A DNA stretch of 64,000 nucleotides, taken from NCBI RefSeq assembly GCF_003573695.1, contig NC_039363.1, positions 160,358,406-160,422,405 of the forward strand, in the 5' to 3' direction. The notes beneath the pieces were generated by a model, which was given only the letters and a program-made list of their open reading frames with translations, was not told the origin of the DNA and searched no databases. Made by a program: the position numbers and the translations under genes. Each line of letters opens with the position of its first letter. The stretch's first letter is position 1. Positions 22,067 through 34,987 of the stretch are shown here, piece by piece. Origin of the DNA: Papaver somniferum (taxonomy: Eukaryota; Streptophyta; Magnoliopsida; Ranunculales; Papaveraceae).

Positions 22067-24462
22067 TCTATAATACAAAAGAACATAGGTTTTTGAGCTT
22101 TGGATGGATGGATAATATTTTGAGAGACAAACAAGCAATCCGACTATCCCAGTCTCATCCTAGCCAAAGACATCTAGCGGCTGTGGTGTTTGTAACCATC
22201 TTCCATTATGGAGATGTTAATAACCCTCTTAATAAACTGAAAAAATAAATGCGCCGTTAAGAAAATAAACTGAAAAAACAAATGTTACAACCATGTTTCA
22301 ACCATTGAAATTAAAAATAAAAATAAATCTTTGAACCATATCTTTAAAAAAAAATAAAAAAATTAGCCATCTTTTAACAACTTGCAAAATACAGACAATT
22401 ATTTATTTTAAAAATAATTTTCATTTTACTCATTGTGTAAAGGGAAGAATAAAAAAAATACAACTAACGATTTCCATTATTCTCATTGTACAAATGGAAC
22501 AATGAGTAAAGAATATATATATATATATATATATATATCCAAAAAATGACTCACAAAAGATTGAACCTTACGTCGTGGGCCTTTTTAATTTTTGCAATCG
22601 AATAAATTTATTTTCATCATCCTGCAAAAAAAAAAGATAATGAATAAAATAAAGATTTACGATGTAAAACCAAAGCACAAATAACTTTAGAATCATTTTT
22701 TTTTAGCATCTGTAATAAATTTATTTTCGAATGAAACATTTAACCAATCGACAAATGAACCATATATTCTTGATCATGATCACGGCTATCTTTGCATCAG
22801 ATTTTAATGCCATGAATAATTTGATCAAAATCTACAGCACAAACAAAAAAAAGCTAAACTAAAAAAAAAAAGAAAAAAAAATCCTGATCAAGCAATTGAA
22901 AAATAGAAAAGCAGATACAAAAAGAAGCTAAACTCCAAAAAACAAACAAAATCAGTTAATCATGATTAGCCTCTTCCAAGCAATTGAAATACAGAGATAA
23001 CACTATAGAAACTAACTGTCACCATATCAATTGATTCCAAGAAAAATGAAACCTATGAGCTTCCATGTCATTTACACACTTACTAAAGTAAACCTTGCAG
23101 ATGAATGAATCTCCAAACTCATGAATGTGAATTTTGATGGCGCATGCGTTTTTCTAGAATCATTTTTTTTAAACGTTTAAACGTTTAGTGTCTTCTGATG
23201 AAATCAATAATTTTTTTCTTTTTTGGTGATCCACAACACAAACAAAGATGAAAAAATCTCAAAAAAGAAACGTTTTTTATTAGACCAAAAACAAATCTCC
23301 TCCTCTTTTAATTCTAATTTTTTCAATTGCTTTGGATCCTCTATTTACTCCCCTATTATCCTCCCACGATTAAGAGTGTTGCTTACTCATAAATAAGTTA
23401 AAACTTTCCATGCTCTAAGGTCTGCATGCAACGAAACATCTGCTCCTTTATGACTAGCACGTAATAACCCATTCCAAAAGAAAAAACGTCCAAAATATTG
23501 AATGTGTCCCTAATTACAATTATTAATGAGCAGTGTATAAATAAGGAGTGTATTTCTTCAACCACACACATTCAATCCATCCATTTCCAACTCATTCACT
23601 CATTCCAACTTAGCCGCATCCCCACAAAAATCGTTGCTCAAAACGTGTTTGCTTTCTTTTCGAGAATGCATGATTCCGATGAAAATAAACCTGTAGTCTT
23701 CAGGTTTCGTGTTGCAATAAAATGGAAAGAGATCGATTTCATGGCGACCAACGAAGTCACTACTTCGGATTTACTAATGGTTGAGGAAAACTTGAGTATA
23801 TTGTTATTTCGATCCGAATTAAACTAATTTTTTTAAATAATTAATGATGCCTTCTAATCATTTTTTACACAATTGCGATGAAAATAAACCTGCAGTACTC
23901 AAGTTTTGTGTTGACAGAAAATGGGAAGATGTCGATTTAATTTGCGACCAACTAAGTCAATGCTTTGGATTTACTAATGATCAATTAAAACGTGAGTATA
24001 TTTTTATTTCGGTCCAAATCAAACTAATGTTCTTTTTTTTTTTAATAAAAATATTAGTCATGAATTCTAATCAATCTTGACATCCAACATAGGAAGATAC
24101 CATGCACACCGTCATCCCTAAGAATTTGATATTGGAAGTTCGGAACATTACCCGATTAAGGAGGACTCTGTTCACTTTCTAAGTTCAATACCACAACGGA
24201 GAAATCCAGATTTCGTCCTACAAAGAATGATCAACGAAGAAATTTTATCAAAAGTATTATTTGAAGTCTAAAGAATATCGTGAGGAATTATTAAACTATT
24301 ATTTAAGTGTAACCGAAGTTATAATTATTTGGATTAAGATTTCATGTCTACAAGTTTGTATGGGTCGAATTAAGCCTCACAGTGTGTGGTAATTATTAAA
24401 ATCATTCTAACCAAAAATTATCGTGTCTCATGTCGTGCCGTTACGACATGAGTTATTTCTAG
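22067..24462 (+). mobile_element. Helitron B, 2396 bp, directly abutting Helitron A
   Basis: It begins TCTATAATACAAAAGAACAT immediately after the CTAG of Helitron A. It ends GTGCCGTTACGACATGAG then TTATTTCTAG, with CTAG at 24459-24462 and T following. The body aligns with Helitron A along its length, with scattered substitutions and a short extra segment near 22880-22960. It also holds the (AT)n run and the RPA-like exons. Non-autonomous. Confidence 0.8.
23531..24200 (+). pseudogene. RPA-like gene fragment with promoter, Helitron B
   Basis: This is the counterpart of the Helitron A gene. The TATA box GTATAAATAAGGAG is at about 23535. The frame RIPTKIVAQNVFAFFSRMHD then VFRFRVAIKWKEIDFMATNE lies in 23610-23827, and a second half (ENKPAVLKFCVDRKWEDVDL) follows at ~23880. 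The exon EDTMHTVIPKNLI-like begins after ACATAG near 24093. Copy B has lost the ATG region seen in copy A. Both copies duplicate the first OB half, so the duplication predates the two copies. Confidence 0.55.
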
Positions 24463-25490
24463 TAGATCACAATACAGAATGGTTCAATACTAATCTAAAA
24501 CACAAATAAAAATATACAAGAAAAATAATTTTTATTTTATTGAATGAGATTGATTCGTGATAACAACAATAGTAACATCTTGCGCCATTTTTTTACCAAA
24601 ATCTATTGGTGTAACTTGGAGTCTATGGGTATTTATTTGTAGGGATCAAAAAACACTTGTTTTATGATCCAGTGTTCCTCATAGGAGTAAGTTACATATA
24701 TATGTTTATAGAATATTCATGTACATGGACTTAAGTTTGGCGCCTACTATGTACTTACACTTATGATCTTAAAAAAAATGGAATGTAGACTTTTCGTATG
24801 ATCTCCATGTTTAATTTAACTAATTTTTGTTTCTTTTAATTATTTTTTAATTAAAATTATCCAATAGGAACAAAAGAAAATTACTTTAATTTTTAAATTA
24901 GTTGTACCAACCTGTAAATCTTTTTAAATTAGTTATATCCATCTATGAATCTTAAGGTTAAAACCTTATACTATTGGAGACGGTTTATAAGCCAAAAAGT
25001 AATATTTCTGCAAAATGTATATAAATCAAGGTTTAAATCATACTTCCACGTAGGATTTTTGACACTCACTATTGGTGAAATTGCTATATGTCCAGCTGAA
25101 TGACCTCTGAATAACAGCGTTGTCTGATGTGGCTGATAGAGTAAGTTTTTATCTTTACCACGTCACTTATAACCAAAATACTTCTGAGTTTTTTTTTCTT
25201 TTAATTTTTTTTTCTTGTCTTTCGTCTTTAGTATTTGCAAGCAATCGCCCTCACATAATCCACGGAGTTTATGAAATATGAGTTAACTATGTTACTGAAC
25301 AGAAATTGAAAATTCTTCTTGCCGTGAGATAAAGATCAAGTTTACCATTTTGAACAACAAGCAACCCTTCGTTCTTATTTTTATTTGTTTCTCTTCTCCT
25401 CCCCAAATCTTCCATATCCATTACTGTTTATGGTTGTCCACAAGACCACAACATCTTACTGTTTATGGTCACAACATCTAAATCATCTTG
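24463..25490. other. Unassigned AT-rich sequence
   Basis: About 1 kb between Helitron B and the next LTR. I see no convincing gene, repeat end or RNA. Its right end carries the 5-bp target ATTGT duplicated around the next LTR, so it is older DNA than that LTR. Confidence 0.5.
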
Positions 25491-25495
25491 ATTGT

Positions 25496-27929
25496 TAAAA
25501 AAGCGGGGGTCTAACAACATCACCCAATATTTCACTTAGAAATCTGTATGTACAAACTCGAATATACTTTTAAGATAATCAACAAGACTCAATCAATTAA
25601 AAGTATATCCACGAGTTTATATCTCTCTCTTTATTTGATTTACTCAAGCAGGAACTGAGAGTTCTAATCAAATGCAAGAAATAACTTGGATGGTACCAAA
25701 GACCAATATCCAAGGATCAATCAATGACAATCAACAACCAAAGGTTGGATTACTCTAATTGATGATCTAACACACAACCTGTATTATTTTAATTATAAAG
25801 ATAAAACAATATAATGCGGAAATTGAAATAACACAGACACCAGAAATTTTGTTAACAAGGAAACCGCAAATGCAGAAAAACCCCGGGACCTAGTCCAGAT
25901 TGAACACACACTGTATTAAGCCTCTACAGACACTAGCCTACTCCAAGATAACTTCGGACTGGACTGTAGTTGAACCCCAATCATTATCCCACTGATTCAA
26001 GGTACAGTTGTACTCCTTACGCCTATGATCCCAGCAGGATACTTCGCACTTGATTCCCTTAGCTGATCTCACCCACAACCAAGAGTTGCTACGACCCAAA
26101 ATCGCAGGCTTTGACAATAAACAAATCTATCTGACACAGACAAGTCTATCAAAGGATTAATCTGTCTCCCACAGATAAACCCTAAAAGGCTTTGTTCCGT
26201 CTTTTGATAATAATCAAGGTGAACATGAACCAATTGATAATCCGGTCTTATATTCCCGAAAAACAGCGTAGAGTTATCAATCACCTCACAACAATCTTAA
26301 TTGTATGATAGCGAAAAAAGATGTTGCAGAATCACAAATAATGATACGAAGATGTTTGTGATTACTTTTTATATCTTGCCTATCGGAGATATCAATCTCA
26401 AGCCAATCAATCTGATTGTATTCGTACGATAGAAGATGCAAGATCAGATCACACAACTACGATAAAAGTAGTATCGGTCTGGCTTCACAATCCCAATGAA
26501 GTCTTTAAGTCGTTAACCTGGTCTTAGAAGAAGAAAACCAAAGGTTAAAGGAGAACCGACTCTAGTATGCAAACTAGTATCACACGTGAGGTGTGGGGAT
26601 TAGTTTTCCACAGATACTAGAGTTATAGTCTTTCAAATTAGGGTTTGAAATTAAGTTACCTTGGTAACAAAGCAATCAATATCCACCGTTAGATGAAAAC
26701 ATGATTTAGATTCAATCTAATATTTATCAACCGTTAGATCTAAAACTTAGCTTGTTACACACACTTGACAATGCACGCTTCTAGGTTTGTTAACCGTACC
26801 CAAACGTATGCACTTGTTGGTTCAACACTAGTTAACCAAAAGGTTAGCCATATGAGCATTCCATGTCAACCACGTTCTTCTTCACCATAACTAGTTCAAA
26901 TGACTTCAAATGAACTAGTTAGAGAGTTGTTCAATTGCAAGGAAATCTCATGTACTACACAAGACACAATTGAAGCAAAGATGATTTGATTCACTTGAAT
27001 CGGTTCATGAACTTTTATAGCCACGGTTTGCAAACTGCATTCCTTAGTATTTTTAAGTTTAAGTTCAGAAATCATCTTCAGATATATAACCTTCTCAAGT
27101 TCGCAGACTAGGTTCGCGAACTTAATTTACTGGGCAGAGTTTAAAAACTCCAGCAGAAATTATCGGGTATGAGAACTTCGCAGGTTCGCGGACTCAGTTT
27201 CACGCAAGTAGTTTGTCAACTCCAGCAGAAATTCTCGGGTTTGAGAACTTCGGCAGTTCGCGGACTGAGTTCGCATACTTGGCTCACGCCATTCTTCTGG
27301 TTCTCTTGATCAACAAAGTTGGCAAACTTTGGTTCAAGGAATGAGACTTATACATAAATATGTTTCCACAACAATGCTTATGTACACCATTGGTTATGTA
27401 ATCTAAACTCTAATTTCAATCATTGAAACATTATTGAGGACGTTATATAGTTGTTACACCATTTCTCGTCAAAGCAATTTTCAAGATGACTGAAACATAT
27501 CATGACTTGCGTCACATGGTAAAGATAAACTTGGTTAAAGCGAAAAGCTTACCAACTCATATTTCGATATATAGATAGGCGAGGTATACTCGGCTCGAAA
27601 TACAAAATGTGTATAATCAAAGTCTATATATATAGCATACGACTTCTTGTCTCAAAGAGTAGGAGATATATTAGATAGACTTTTGAGTGATAGATAAGTT
27701 CAAGTCTTCACATACCTTTTTGTCGAGAAGTTCCACCGGTTCCTTGAGTAGTTCTTCTACTTGTATGATGAATTTCCATGAAGTCCTTGAGCTCAACTAC
27801 ACTTTCTATCCTACTCCGAGACTTAGCTATAATAGACTAGAAATCAAGACTTATAGTTTTGATCACTAGCATTGACAAACATGCTTGAGATAGCAATGCA
27901 TGCGAGTTCGACCGAGCAATGCTCTAACA
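25496..27929 (-). mobile_element. Solo LTR of family X, copy L2 (type B), TSD ATTGT
   Basis: On the minus strand the LTR starts TGTTAGAGCATTGCTCGG (at 27929) and ends near CCCGCTTTTTTA (at 25496), where the last CA has become TA. ATTGT lies on both sides (25491-25495 and 27930-27934). There is no PBS or internal sequence, so it is a solo LTR of 2434 bp. It contains a type-B block of CGCGAAC-like repeats near 27085-27290. Its TATA box region is mutated. Confidence 0.92.
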
Positions 27930-27934
27930 ATTGT

Positions 27935-29094
27935 GATCGTACTAAAATCTATGAAAATAAAAATCAATATGAAAAAACAACTTTAATCATGCCTGTAATT
28001 GAAATAAAATCCCCGATCAGAATGACAAATTGCTAACAACCAAGAAAACTATTTCTAAATTTGATTGATTGGTCATTTAGCATTGGTTTATGCAAGGAAT
28101 CTCAAGGGCCATGAACGACCTTATGATATTAGTGAAACTAGAGTCCTAGAAATCAGATCTAGGATTTCAAATATTTAGTTCACTTGTACTCAAAATATCT
28201 TGTTTGTAGTTTAGGATTTTAAACGTTTATTAACAAGGATTTTAAACGTTTATTAATAATATCTTCTGAAGAAGAAGAATAAAAGAAGAAGAGAAATTTG
28301 TTTCTGAATTGTTTACGAAATATCAAAAATTCAGTTTTAGTTTCTTTAGTTACTGTGACGTGTTAGCATCAGTAGATTTCTCTCTCCGCCAGGCCGTTGC
28401 CACATCAGAAAACGATGTCAACCGGTTGTTACTCCGTTGTTCATGTAGCAGGATTGCATTATTGGAGATGCTCCAAGTAACGATGATAACTATATTTATT
28501 AACATTTTTAGCTGCAATATATATGATATATAAGTTTTGCATTTTCTTTAGCAGAAATGCTTTATGATGGAAACTAACATTGGTCTTATATTCTAGATAT
28601 AACATTACAGGATGACTCATGATTCAACCCGCTCAACATTATATTTATCTTTCTAGTTTATTTAGACAAGTTTGGAGCACAATAATATGGTGGTACACAT
28701 AGTCAAGGTTGATTAAAAACTCCCCAAAAATAATAAATAAATGAAAAATAAAGAAAAGGGTGAGAAAAAGACTCGTTGTTATCATTTCATAGCTTGTAAG
28801 TGATATAATGGTATCAATTTATATAATGATTATATCTATTCTCTCCCCAACATGTAACATAGTATAAACAATTTTCCATGTAAACATTCTAGAAAGGGAA
28901 AATGTTTAGCTTCCTCCTAATGATCACCAGGTCACAAGTATTTTTAGTGTGCCATTGTAAAAAAAAAGTTGGGGAGACTAAGTTATCTTGTCCTCTTAAC
29001 GATCACTTGCAATATTTTTATTTTTGGTTTTTTTAGAGATTTCATGATCAAAACATAAGGGGGAATATGGTTGTGATAGAGAAAAAACTTAGTA
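27935..29094. other. Unassigned AT-rich sequence
   Basis: This continues the target DNA split by solo LTR L2. It holds only short chance frames. One frame at 28309-28533 shows no domain I know, and I do not call it a gene. Confidence 0.45.
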
Positions 29095-29323
29095 TTCCCT
29101 CCCTTTCATAAAAGTTAAGATATTGATTTTAAATTTTGTTTCACGAAATTTGATACTTATCATTAGACAAGGAAATATTTATAAAATTACCTTTTTGATT
29201 GATTATGTTGTTAAATTTTAGTCTAGGAAATATGTATAATTTGATAGTCATGTTTATATTCGTTAAGTATGTGTTTTAAAATCATATAAAGTTTAAGTTT
29301 ATATTCGTGGCATTTTTCGAGAG
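29095..29323. mobile_element. Possible Stowaway MITE fragment (left end only)
   Basis: TTCCCTCCCTTTCATAAAAG after a TA resembles a Stowaway terminal repeat. No matching right end is found before the Tat LTR fragment begins near 29324, so the element would be truncated there. Confidence 0.35.
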
Positions 29324-30255
29324 TGTTGAAATCGTAAAATCATGCTCTTGCATGTTTCTGACATGGCTTCAGAAATGTATATGAAACTCATATTTTAGGA
29401 TTCGTGAAATCTCATTTTCACAATCTCTGACTGAGCGTACACCCTCTCAGAGCTCTATATGATTATGTCATTCGTAAAGCCTCCCAGCCGAGCTTTTCAA
29501 CACTTCATATATTTCATCAACACCTCTATATAGAATCGAAATGATTGGACGGCTCCTAGACATATTGCATGCTAGTATAGAGCGTTAACGTCTTCAGGAT
29601 GCCACATTGTTCCCTGACTATAAAGAGCGCATATGTATAGAATCTCTTGATGGTTGGACGGCTCTTAGACATATTGCATGCTAATATCGAGCGCTAACGT
29701 CTTCAGGATGCCACACTGTTCCCTGACTATACATAATCAATATTCAGAACGAGTATGATGCTTCTATCATCTCATACCTCGATTCTCGAATAAAATTGCT
29801 CCTAAACATATTGCATGTTAGTATAGAGCAATTCATAAATTAAATTCTATCGCAACATTCATCGATCGAATTGCTAGAATAATCTATCTTATCTCATTAC
29901 TCCGTTTCATGGATTAATCTCAACTGAATTTCATGAATTAGTAATAGATAATCAACCTATTTTATTACTCCGTTTAATGGCTTATTCTCAACTGAATTCC
30001 ATGAATCAGTAATAAGTACTTATTGTTCGAGCATCTGGGCTACCACCGAGTAAGCCCCGAGAAAATAGTGCGAGTGTACATAAAACTAATGCACGAATGA
30101 GCACCCAAACACATAAACGAGCATTCAAAATATGACGAACGAGGAAACCAATACAAAATAGGGAAAAAAATAATAAAAAATATAAAGGAGGCACGCACGA
30201 GATCTGGTCCACCGGCCGGCCGGTCATGCCGTCGTGGCCGGTACCACGCCTCCCT
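29324..30255 (+). repeat. Second copy of the Tat-type LTR, partial
   Basis: Landmarks match 7107-8220 in the same order: AATCGTAAAATCATG, TTCCCTGACTA repeats, TTACTCCGTTTCATGG repeats, GAGTAAGCCCC, AACGAGCATTC and the CCGGCCGGCCGG block. It stops near 30255 where the next unit begins. It has different numbers of internal repeats from the first copy. Only this part of the LTR is present. Confidence 0.75.
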
Positions 30256-32319
30256 TTTATTATTGGGAAAAAAATGGTTTAGTCCAAAAATGCGTCAAAA
30301 AGTGCGGATTAGTCCATCCCGAGTTAACTAGGTACAATTTAGTCCAAAAATTATTTAAAATATGGAAAATACACATATAACCTTCCTAATTTACAATTTA
30401 GTCCAAATATTTACATTTTAGTCCAAAGCGACTCATTATGATGTCAACAATTTTAGGTAATATAAAAAAATAATTAAAAATAATTTATCTTTCGGACCGT
30501 TTGCCCAAAATTCGCAAACTTTATATATTCGGAAAGCTCTTTTCGAGAGCTACAAAAAGAGTACCCATATGACTATATAATTCTCGTTTTCTAAAAATCT
30601 TAGTTTACATTGATGTACAAACATGTGCACATCTACAAAAATCCCAGAAAATCCAATGACAAGACTAGGTTCACCAGTTTGTACACCACATACAACTTGA
30701 ATCATCCATCTAAGCACCATTAACGCTATCTATATTATATAAACATAACATGGAAATGGAAACTCAAATGAAAAACCTCCGCAAACCTTGTGATAGGCTT
30801 GGGTGCGCTACCATTTTGAGCTTACGAGTCCCTAAAAATAAACAATAAAAAGAATAAACATTCCCACAATGACAAATAACATGTGTACATGTGTACCAAA
30901 AATATGTATACCCATGTATACAAGTCTATATCCAAGGACATTATCGACCAACATGTGTACAACTATGTGCCAAAAACAACTACGATGTACAACAATGTAC
31001 ATATGATTTTGCTAGATATCATATGACTATTGTAGGTACACTGCTATCAAATAGAGTACATGTGACATTTCACAAGTTTTTCTAAGAATTACCATGGTGT
31101 AAAACTATGTACACACCAACAAAAATCAACTGAAGTTCGGAATGAAGTTACTAACCAAGTGAAGAAGTTCTTTTGCTTTAAAATCAACTGAATATTCTCT
31201 CGCCTACAGTCCTTCAAACAATAATGTATCACTGTACCTCGTCTAAGCCCTAGAAAATCATTACAACAATAAATATTAGGCATGCATAAAGGACCACAAT
31301 GACTATAAATATACTCCGATTAATAATATATTGCAGTTCTAGAAACTCATTACTATAAGTATCGGGCACACGTAAAGTGCCACAACGACTCACAACATTC
31401 TTATAAAAGCTAAACCAAGAAGATCAAGGATCAAACAAAATCAATATGCTAGCAAATATTTTAGCCTTAATGGGAGAAACTAATTTGTTGTAAGATTGCT
31501 TCACAGGAAAGAGACTAAATTGCAATCTTGTGACTAGGAAATTACCTTCCATGTGTGTGGACATCGAATAGAAAATACAAAAAACAAAAAAACAATGCAC
31601 ATAAAAATGCACTGCATATAACTAGTGTACACGCATATACACCTCGTATAACAAGCACAAAAAAATAGTGCACTTTTATGTACAAGGGAGTTGACTATAC
31701 AACTATGTCAACACCTACAAGAATCCAACTAATCCAATACCCACACCCAAAAAATAGCTCATATATATTACTGAGATTGCACAATGGTGTACAACTATGT
31801 CAACCTACAAAAATCCAACCAATCCAACATACATACAATTAATGATTTCACTACTTTTTGCCATGTATAGATAAATATAGTTTTGCATCTTTTCTTCAGT
31901 GTTTATCTAAGAAATCCAGCACTTATCAAGATGGAAAAACTTTGAGCAAAGCTAACGATATTCAAACAATGCAGATATTCTGCTAAACATACAAAGTAAT
32001 CTCTCGATGGACAATCTAACTAGCAAATTCCAATCTTAAATACTTGAAGAAAGAGAGATACTCTTCAAAAAATAGCTGAGATTGGTTGTAAACAGAGGAG
32101 CTTCCGTACTGTCATAAACAACTTCAACAAGAACGGGTGATTTTAAAATTCGTAAGTTTTGATAAAGCCTAATGTGGCATCAATGCACTAGTTGAAACTA
32201 GAATTAGCAAACGATGCAGTGTATGCAACAAATGAACACTTCTCAACCAAGTATAAAAAATCAAAATATAAATAAATAATTATCTCTAAAGGACCTAAAG
32301 AAAACCCAAAAAGTTCAAG

Positions 32320-32500
32320 AATTGTTAATGTGTACAACTATGTACACGTTAATAATAAACAGGTGTACAACTATGTACAAATTAACAATCAACATGTGTA
32401 TAGCATGTGTACAATTTTGTACATTAACAATCAACATGTATATAACGATATATACATCAATATCCAGCATGTGTACAACTATGTGCACATACGCAAATAT
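32320..32500. repeat. Tandem array of GTGTACA hairpin units
   Basis: Four to five units of about 38 bp each contain GTGTACAACTATGTACAC or a variant, separated by TTAACAATCAACAT-like spacers. Each core is an inverted repeat GTGTACA-N4-TGTACAC. Single copies of the same core occur elsewhere in 30600-34600 and in 51500-59100. Confidence 0.8.
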
Positions 32501-32671
32501 GTCGACAACTTCTAGTTTGAGTAAAATAGGAAAGTGATAATGCTAAAGGTGCAGGAATCTGTCTTGCTTTCATATGATTATCCACCGTTTGTCAACAAAC
32601 AAACAAAACAAAACAAAACCAATATGTAAAACTAAAGAAACAAACAGAAGAGTAGAGTCCTTAATCAATAC

Positions 32672-32945
32672 CTTTGAAATTTTTCACTATGCGTCTCGGC
32701 CTCAAATGGTGGAACCCAAAAAAGAATTCCCATAGTCCACGTGTCAACCAAGTATTCGTAATTTTTGTTCTGACCCACTTTTGGTGCTAAGTAATCTAAT
32801 ATCCCACGCATCGTATGTATCTTCTTACCCAACTATACAGACCATCCAAAGTCCACAACTTTCAATCGTCCATGCATTAAAAGATGCTACCAAATATCAA
32901 CTCCCTTATACTTATGCACAACTTCAGCTAGAACATTAAAGGACC
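32672..32945 (-). pseudogene. Aurora kinase exon fragment
   Basis: On the minus strand one frame reads GRLKVVDFGWSV, then a TAG, then HTMRGILDYLAPK and YLVDTWTMGILF, ending PPFEAETHSEKFQ. The DFG motif with WSV, the activation loop with HTM.G.LDYLAP, and PPFEAE are characteristic of Aurora kinases, which control mitotic chromosome segregation. About seven residues between GILF and PPFE are missing and the upstream HRD/KPEN region is damaged. A donor-like site (CAAAG|GTATTG) follows at 32671-32670, and a CTAG acceptor-like site lies near 32935. Intron signals point to capture of genomic DNA rather than cDNA. Not functional. Confidence 0.8.
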
Positions 32946-33866
32946 TACACCTACTTAGTCGGACTTCTACGGTCTTGAACAAATTATATGTTCATTCATA
33001 TATCTGATTAATATATAAAATATAATTCCTATATAAACACTAGGAAATACCAGGATTCGAATCTCAAACAATTAGACAATATATTTATTATATATCATTT
33101 CGGTGTTAAAACATGTATACATCCAAAAAATTGACCTTGATTTTAGCTATCATTGTGAGAAACAAGCAGTGATAATAATACCAACTTACCTCCATCCAAG
33201 TCATGAAAACACCTCAAACTTGATAATGATACCAATGACCATATCTAATGAGCTAAAACGGGGAAGTTAATCGTGATAGTCGACGTTGACCGTTCATTCT
33301 ATACTATAGATTCACTTTTATGCAGAATTATGGGTCAGGTTAGGCGCTAAAGCAACGTTTGGACCAGCTTAAAGGGAACATTAGGGGACAATAAAAGGTC
33401 CATGATATTTATCTCAACCACTTTTTGCCTAGTAGATTAGAAAGATACATCTACTTTCAAGAACAACTCAATTACAGATAGATAGTGGGGATGTCCTATA
33501 ACTTAGGTTACACACATATAGCGAGAACACGATTAGACATACCTTCATACGAAGCTCCTTATGTTTTAAAACTTACTGCAACTATATACCTTCCTGCCTA
33601 TAAATTAAACTATAATTGGTGTCCAAACATATACACCTCGTATAACAAGCACATAAAAAAGAAGCAGTACACTTTAATGTGCACCGCATATAACTGGTGT
33701 ACAAGAAAATACACCTATCTTGTTTTAGTGTTTAATCTACCTCTAATTACCGAAATATATTTTTACAGTATCCAAAACTATACTACAAATTCCAGTTGGG
33801 ATAAAATGACAGGGGATCTTACACTTGGCTAAGAAGAGCTCTTTCAAATATAGCAGTGAGTCTTAC

Positions 33867-33938
33867 ATTGCTTCCAGGTAGGGAAGTTTGACAACCTCTG
33901 GAGGTAAAAAACCAAGTAGATTCTGATTCTCAAGCACT
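33867..33938 (-). pseudogene. Single LRR exon of an LRR VIII-2-like receptor kinase
   Basis: An exon of exactly 72 nt is bounded by acceptor TTTGTGTAG and donor CAAT|GTAAGA on the minus strand. It translates, in phase 2, to VLENQNLLGFLPPEVVKLPY and two more residues. Plant LRR receptor kinases of subfamily VIII-2 have 72-nt LRR exons, and this sequence fits the NL.G.LPPELVKLPYL repeat. Only this exon is recognisable. It is in the same orientation as the Aurora fragment. Confidence 0.7.
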
Positions 33939-34345
33939 CTACACAAACATTAAAGCATTATTAAATTAGTTGATCAAAAAAGTGTCGTAGAGAAATATTT
34001 TAAATGACACATAGAGGAACATTTTCCATTAAAAAAGTGTCGCCTAAATCTCTCCCTAATGGCACCATTTATGCAATAAATAGAGTGCATAAAAAAGGTG
34101 TCAAAAAAGCATGGTTTCATAAGGTATTTGCAGAAAATATTTCGCAATTCTACGTCAAAATAGATAAAAGCAATCTAAGCAAACCAAAAAGATGACATGA
34201 ATAAAATGGTGATCAAACAAGGTATAGATACATGAAACACAAGTCACGAACATAATACACCACTTACGCCAGCAAACACCAACCGCCTTTACATAGATGG
34301 GATACAAGTAAATTAGTAGAAAGGAGACAAGGTTGTGAAATTTAC

Positions 34346-34416
34346 CGGAGAAAATGGCACGGACGGGTCACCAAAAATCCAAGACTGTAGGTAATCAAGA
34401 TGTGATCCCATTTTTC
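34346..34416 (-). pseudogene. Exon-like fragment of unknown origin
   Basis: A 71-nt segment has a clean acceptor (TATGATGCAG) and donor (TCCG|GTAAAT) on the minus strand and one open frame (KMGSHLDYLQSWIFGDPSVP and more). I cannot name the parent gene. Its orientation matches the two recognised captured exons, so it may be part of the same capture. Confidence 0.4.
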
Positions 34417-34987
34417 CTGCATCATAGTTATATGGAAATATGTTATGTGGGGCATATATATATTGTGAACCAGAGTTATGCTAGATATGTAGTTTGATAA
34501 CCTCGACTAAAATTATATACTCAAGAAGAGGGAAAGAGATAGCTAGTGTTTCATTACATAATTAACTACATTGAATAACTAGTGTACAAAAAAATGCACT
34601 AATAAAATGGATACATAAAGACATTTTCTACGTTTCTTTTAGCTTATTTCAGCATTTTAAGTAATTTCCCTGCATCAAAACCCATATATAACCACCATAT
34701 AGTCAATGTTCATGTTATGGAGCTTCTTTGAATTACTCAAGTGATATATGGACGGCAAGATAATGAAACAAAAATCTGCTCAAAATATCGTGCAACTTTG
34801 CCCATTAAAATCAGAGGCAAAGTTAAATTAAGAAACATAAATTAAGAGGAATAAAAATCTCATGTCTTGTTGCAGGAAATTGCCATTCATCTCCTATATA
34901 GTTGAAGCGGAATTGTTGATTCAGTCTTTGAGTTGGGAAGCTAAATCCGTTGTTATCGGCTTCAACTCTTTAATTGCACTTACACTA

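Noticed and set aside
20218..22540. (AT)n runs at about 20218-20239 and 22514-22538
   Set aside because: Simple microsatellites at the same place in both Helitron copies. Not separate features of interest.
25090..28430. CTGATGTGGC-like sequences on either side of solo LTR L2, in inverted orientation
   Set aside because: Similarity is limited to about ten bases and does not extend, so a DNA transposon with these ends is not supported.
28309..28533. 74-codon frame between L2 and the Tat LTR fragment
   Set aside because: No motif, no splice or promoter context, and repeat-like sequence around it.
33050..33070. B-box-like GGATTCGAATC
   Set aside because: No A box at the proper distance upstream, and no tRNA-like fold. 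Not called a tRNA or SINE.
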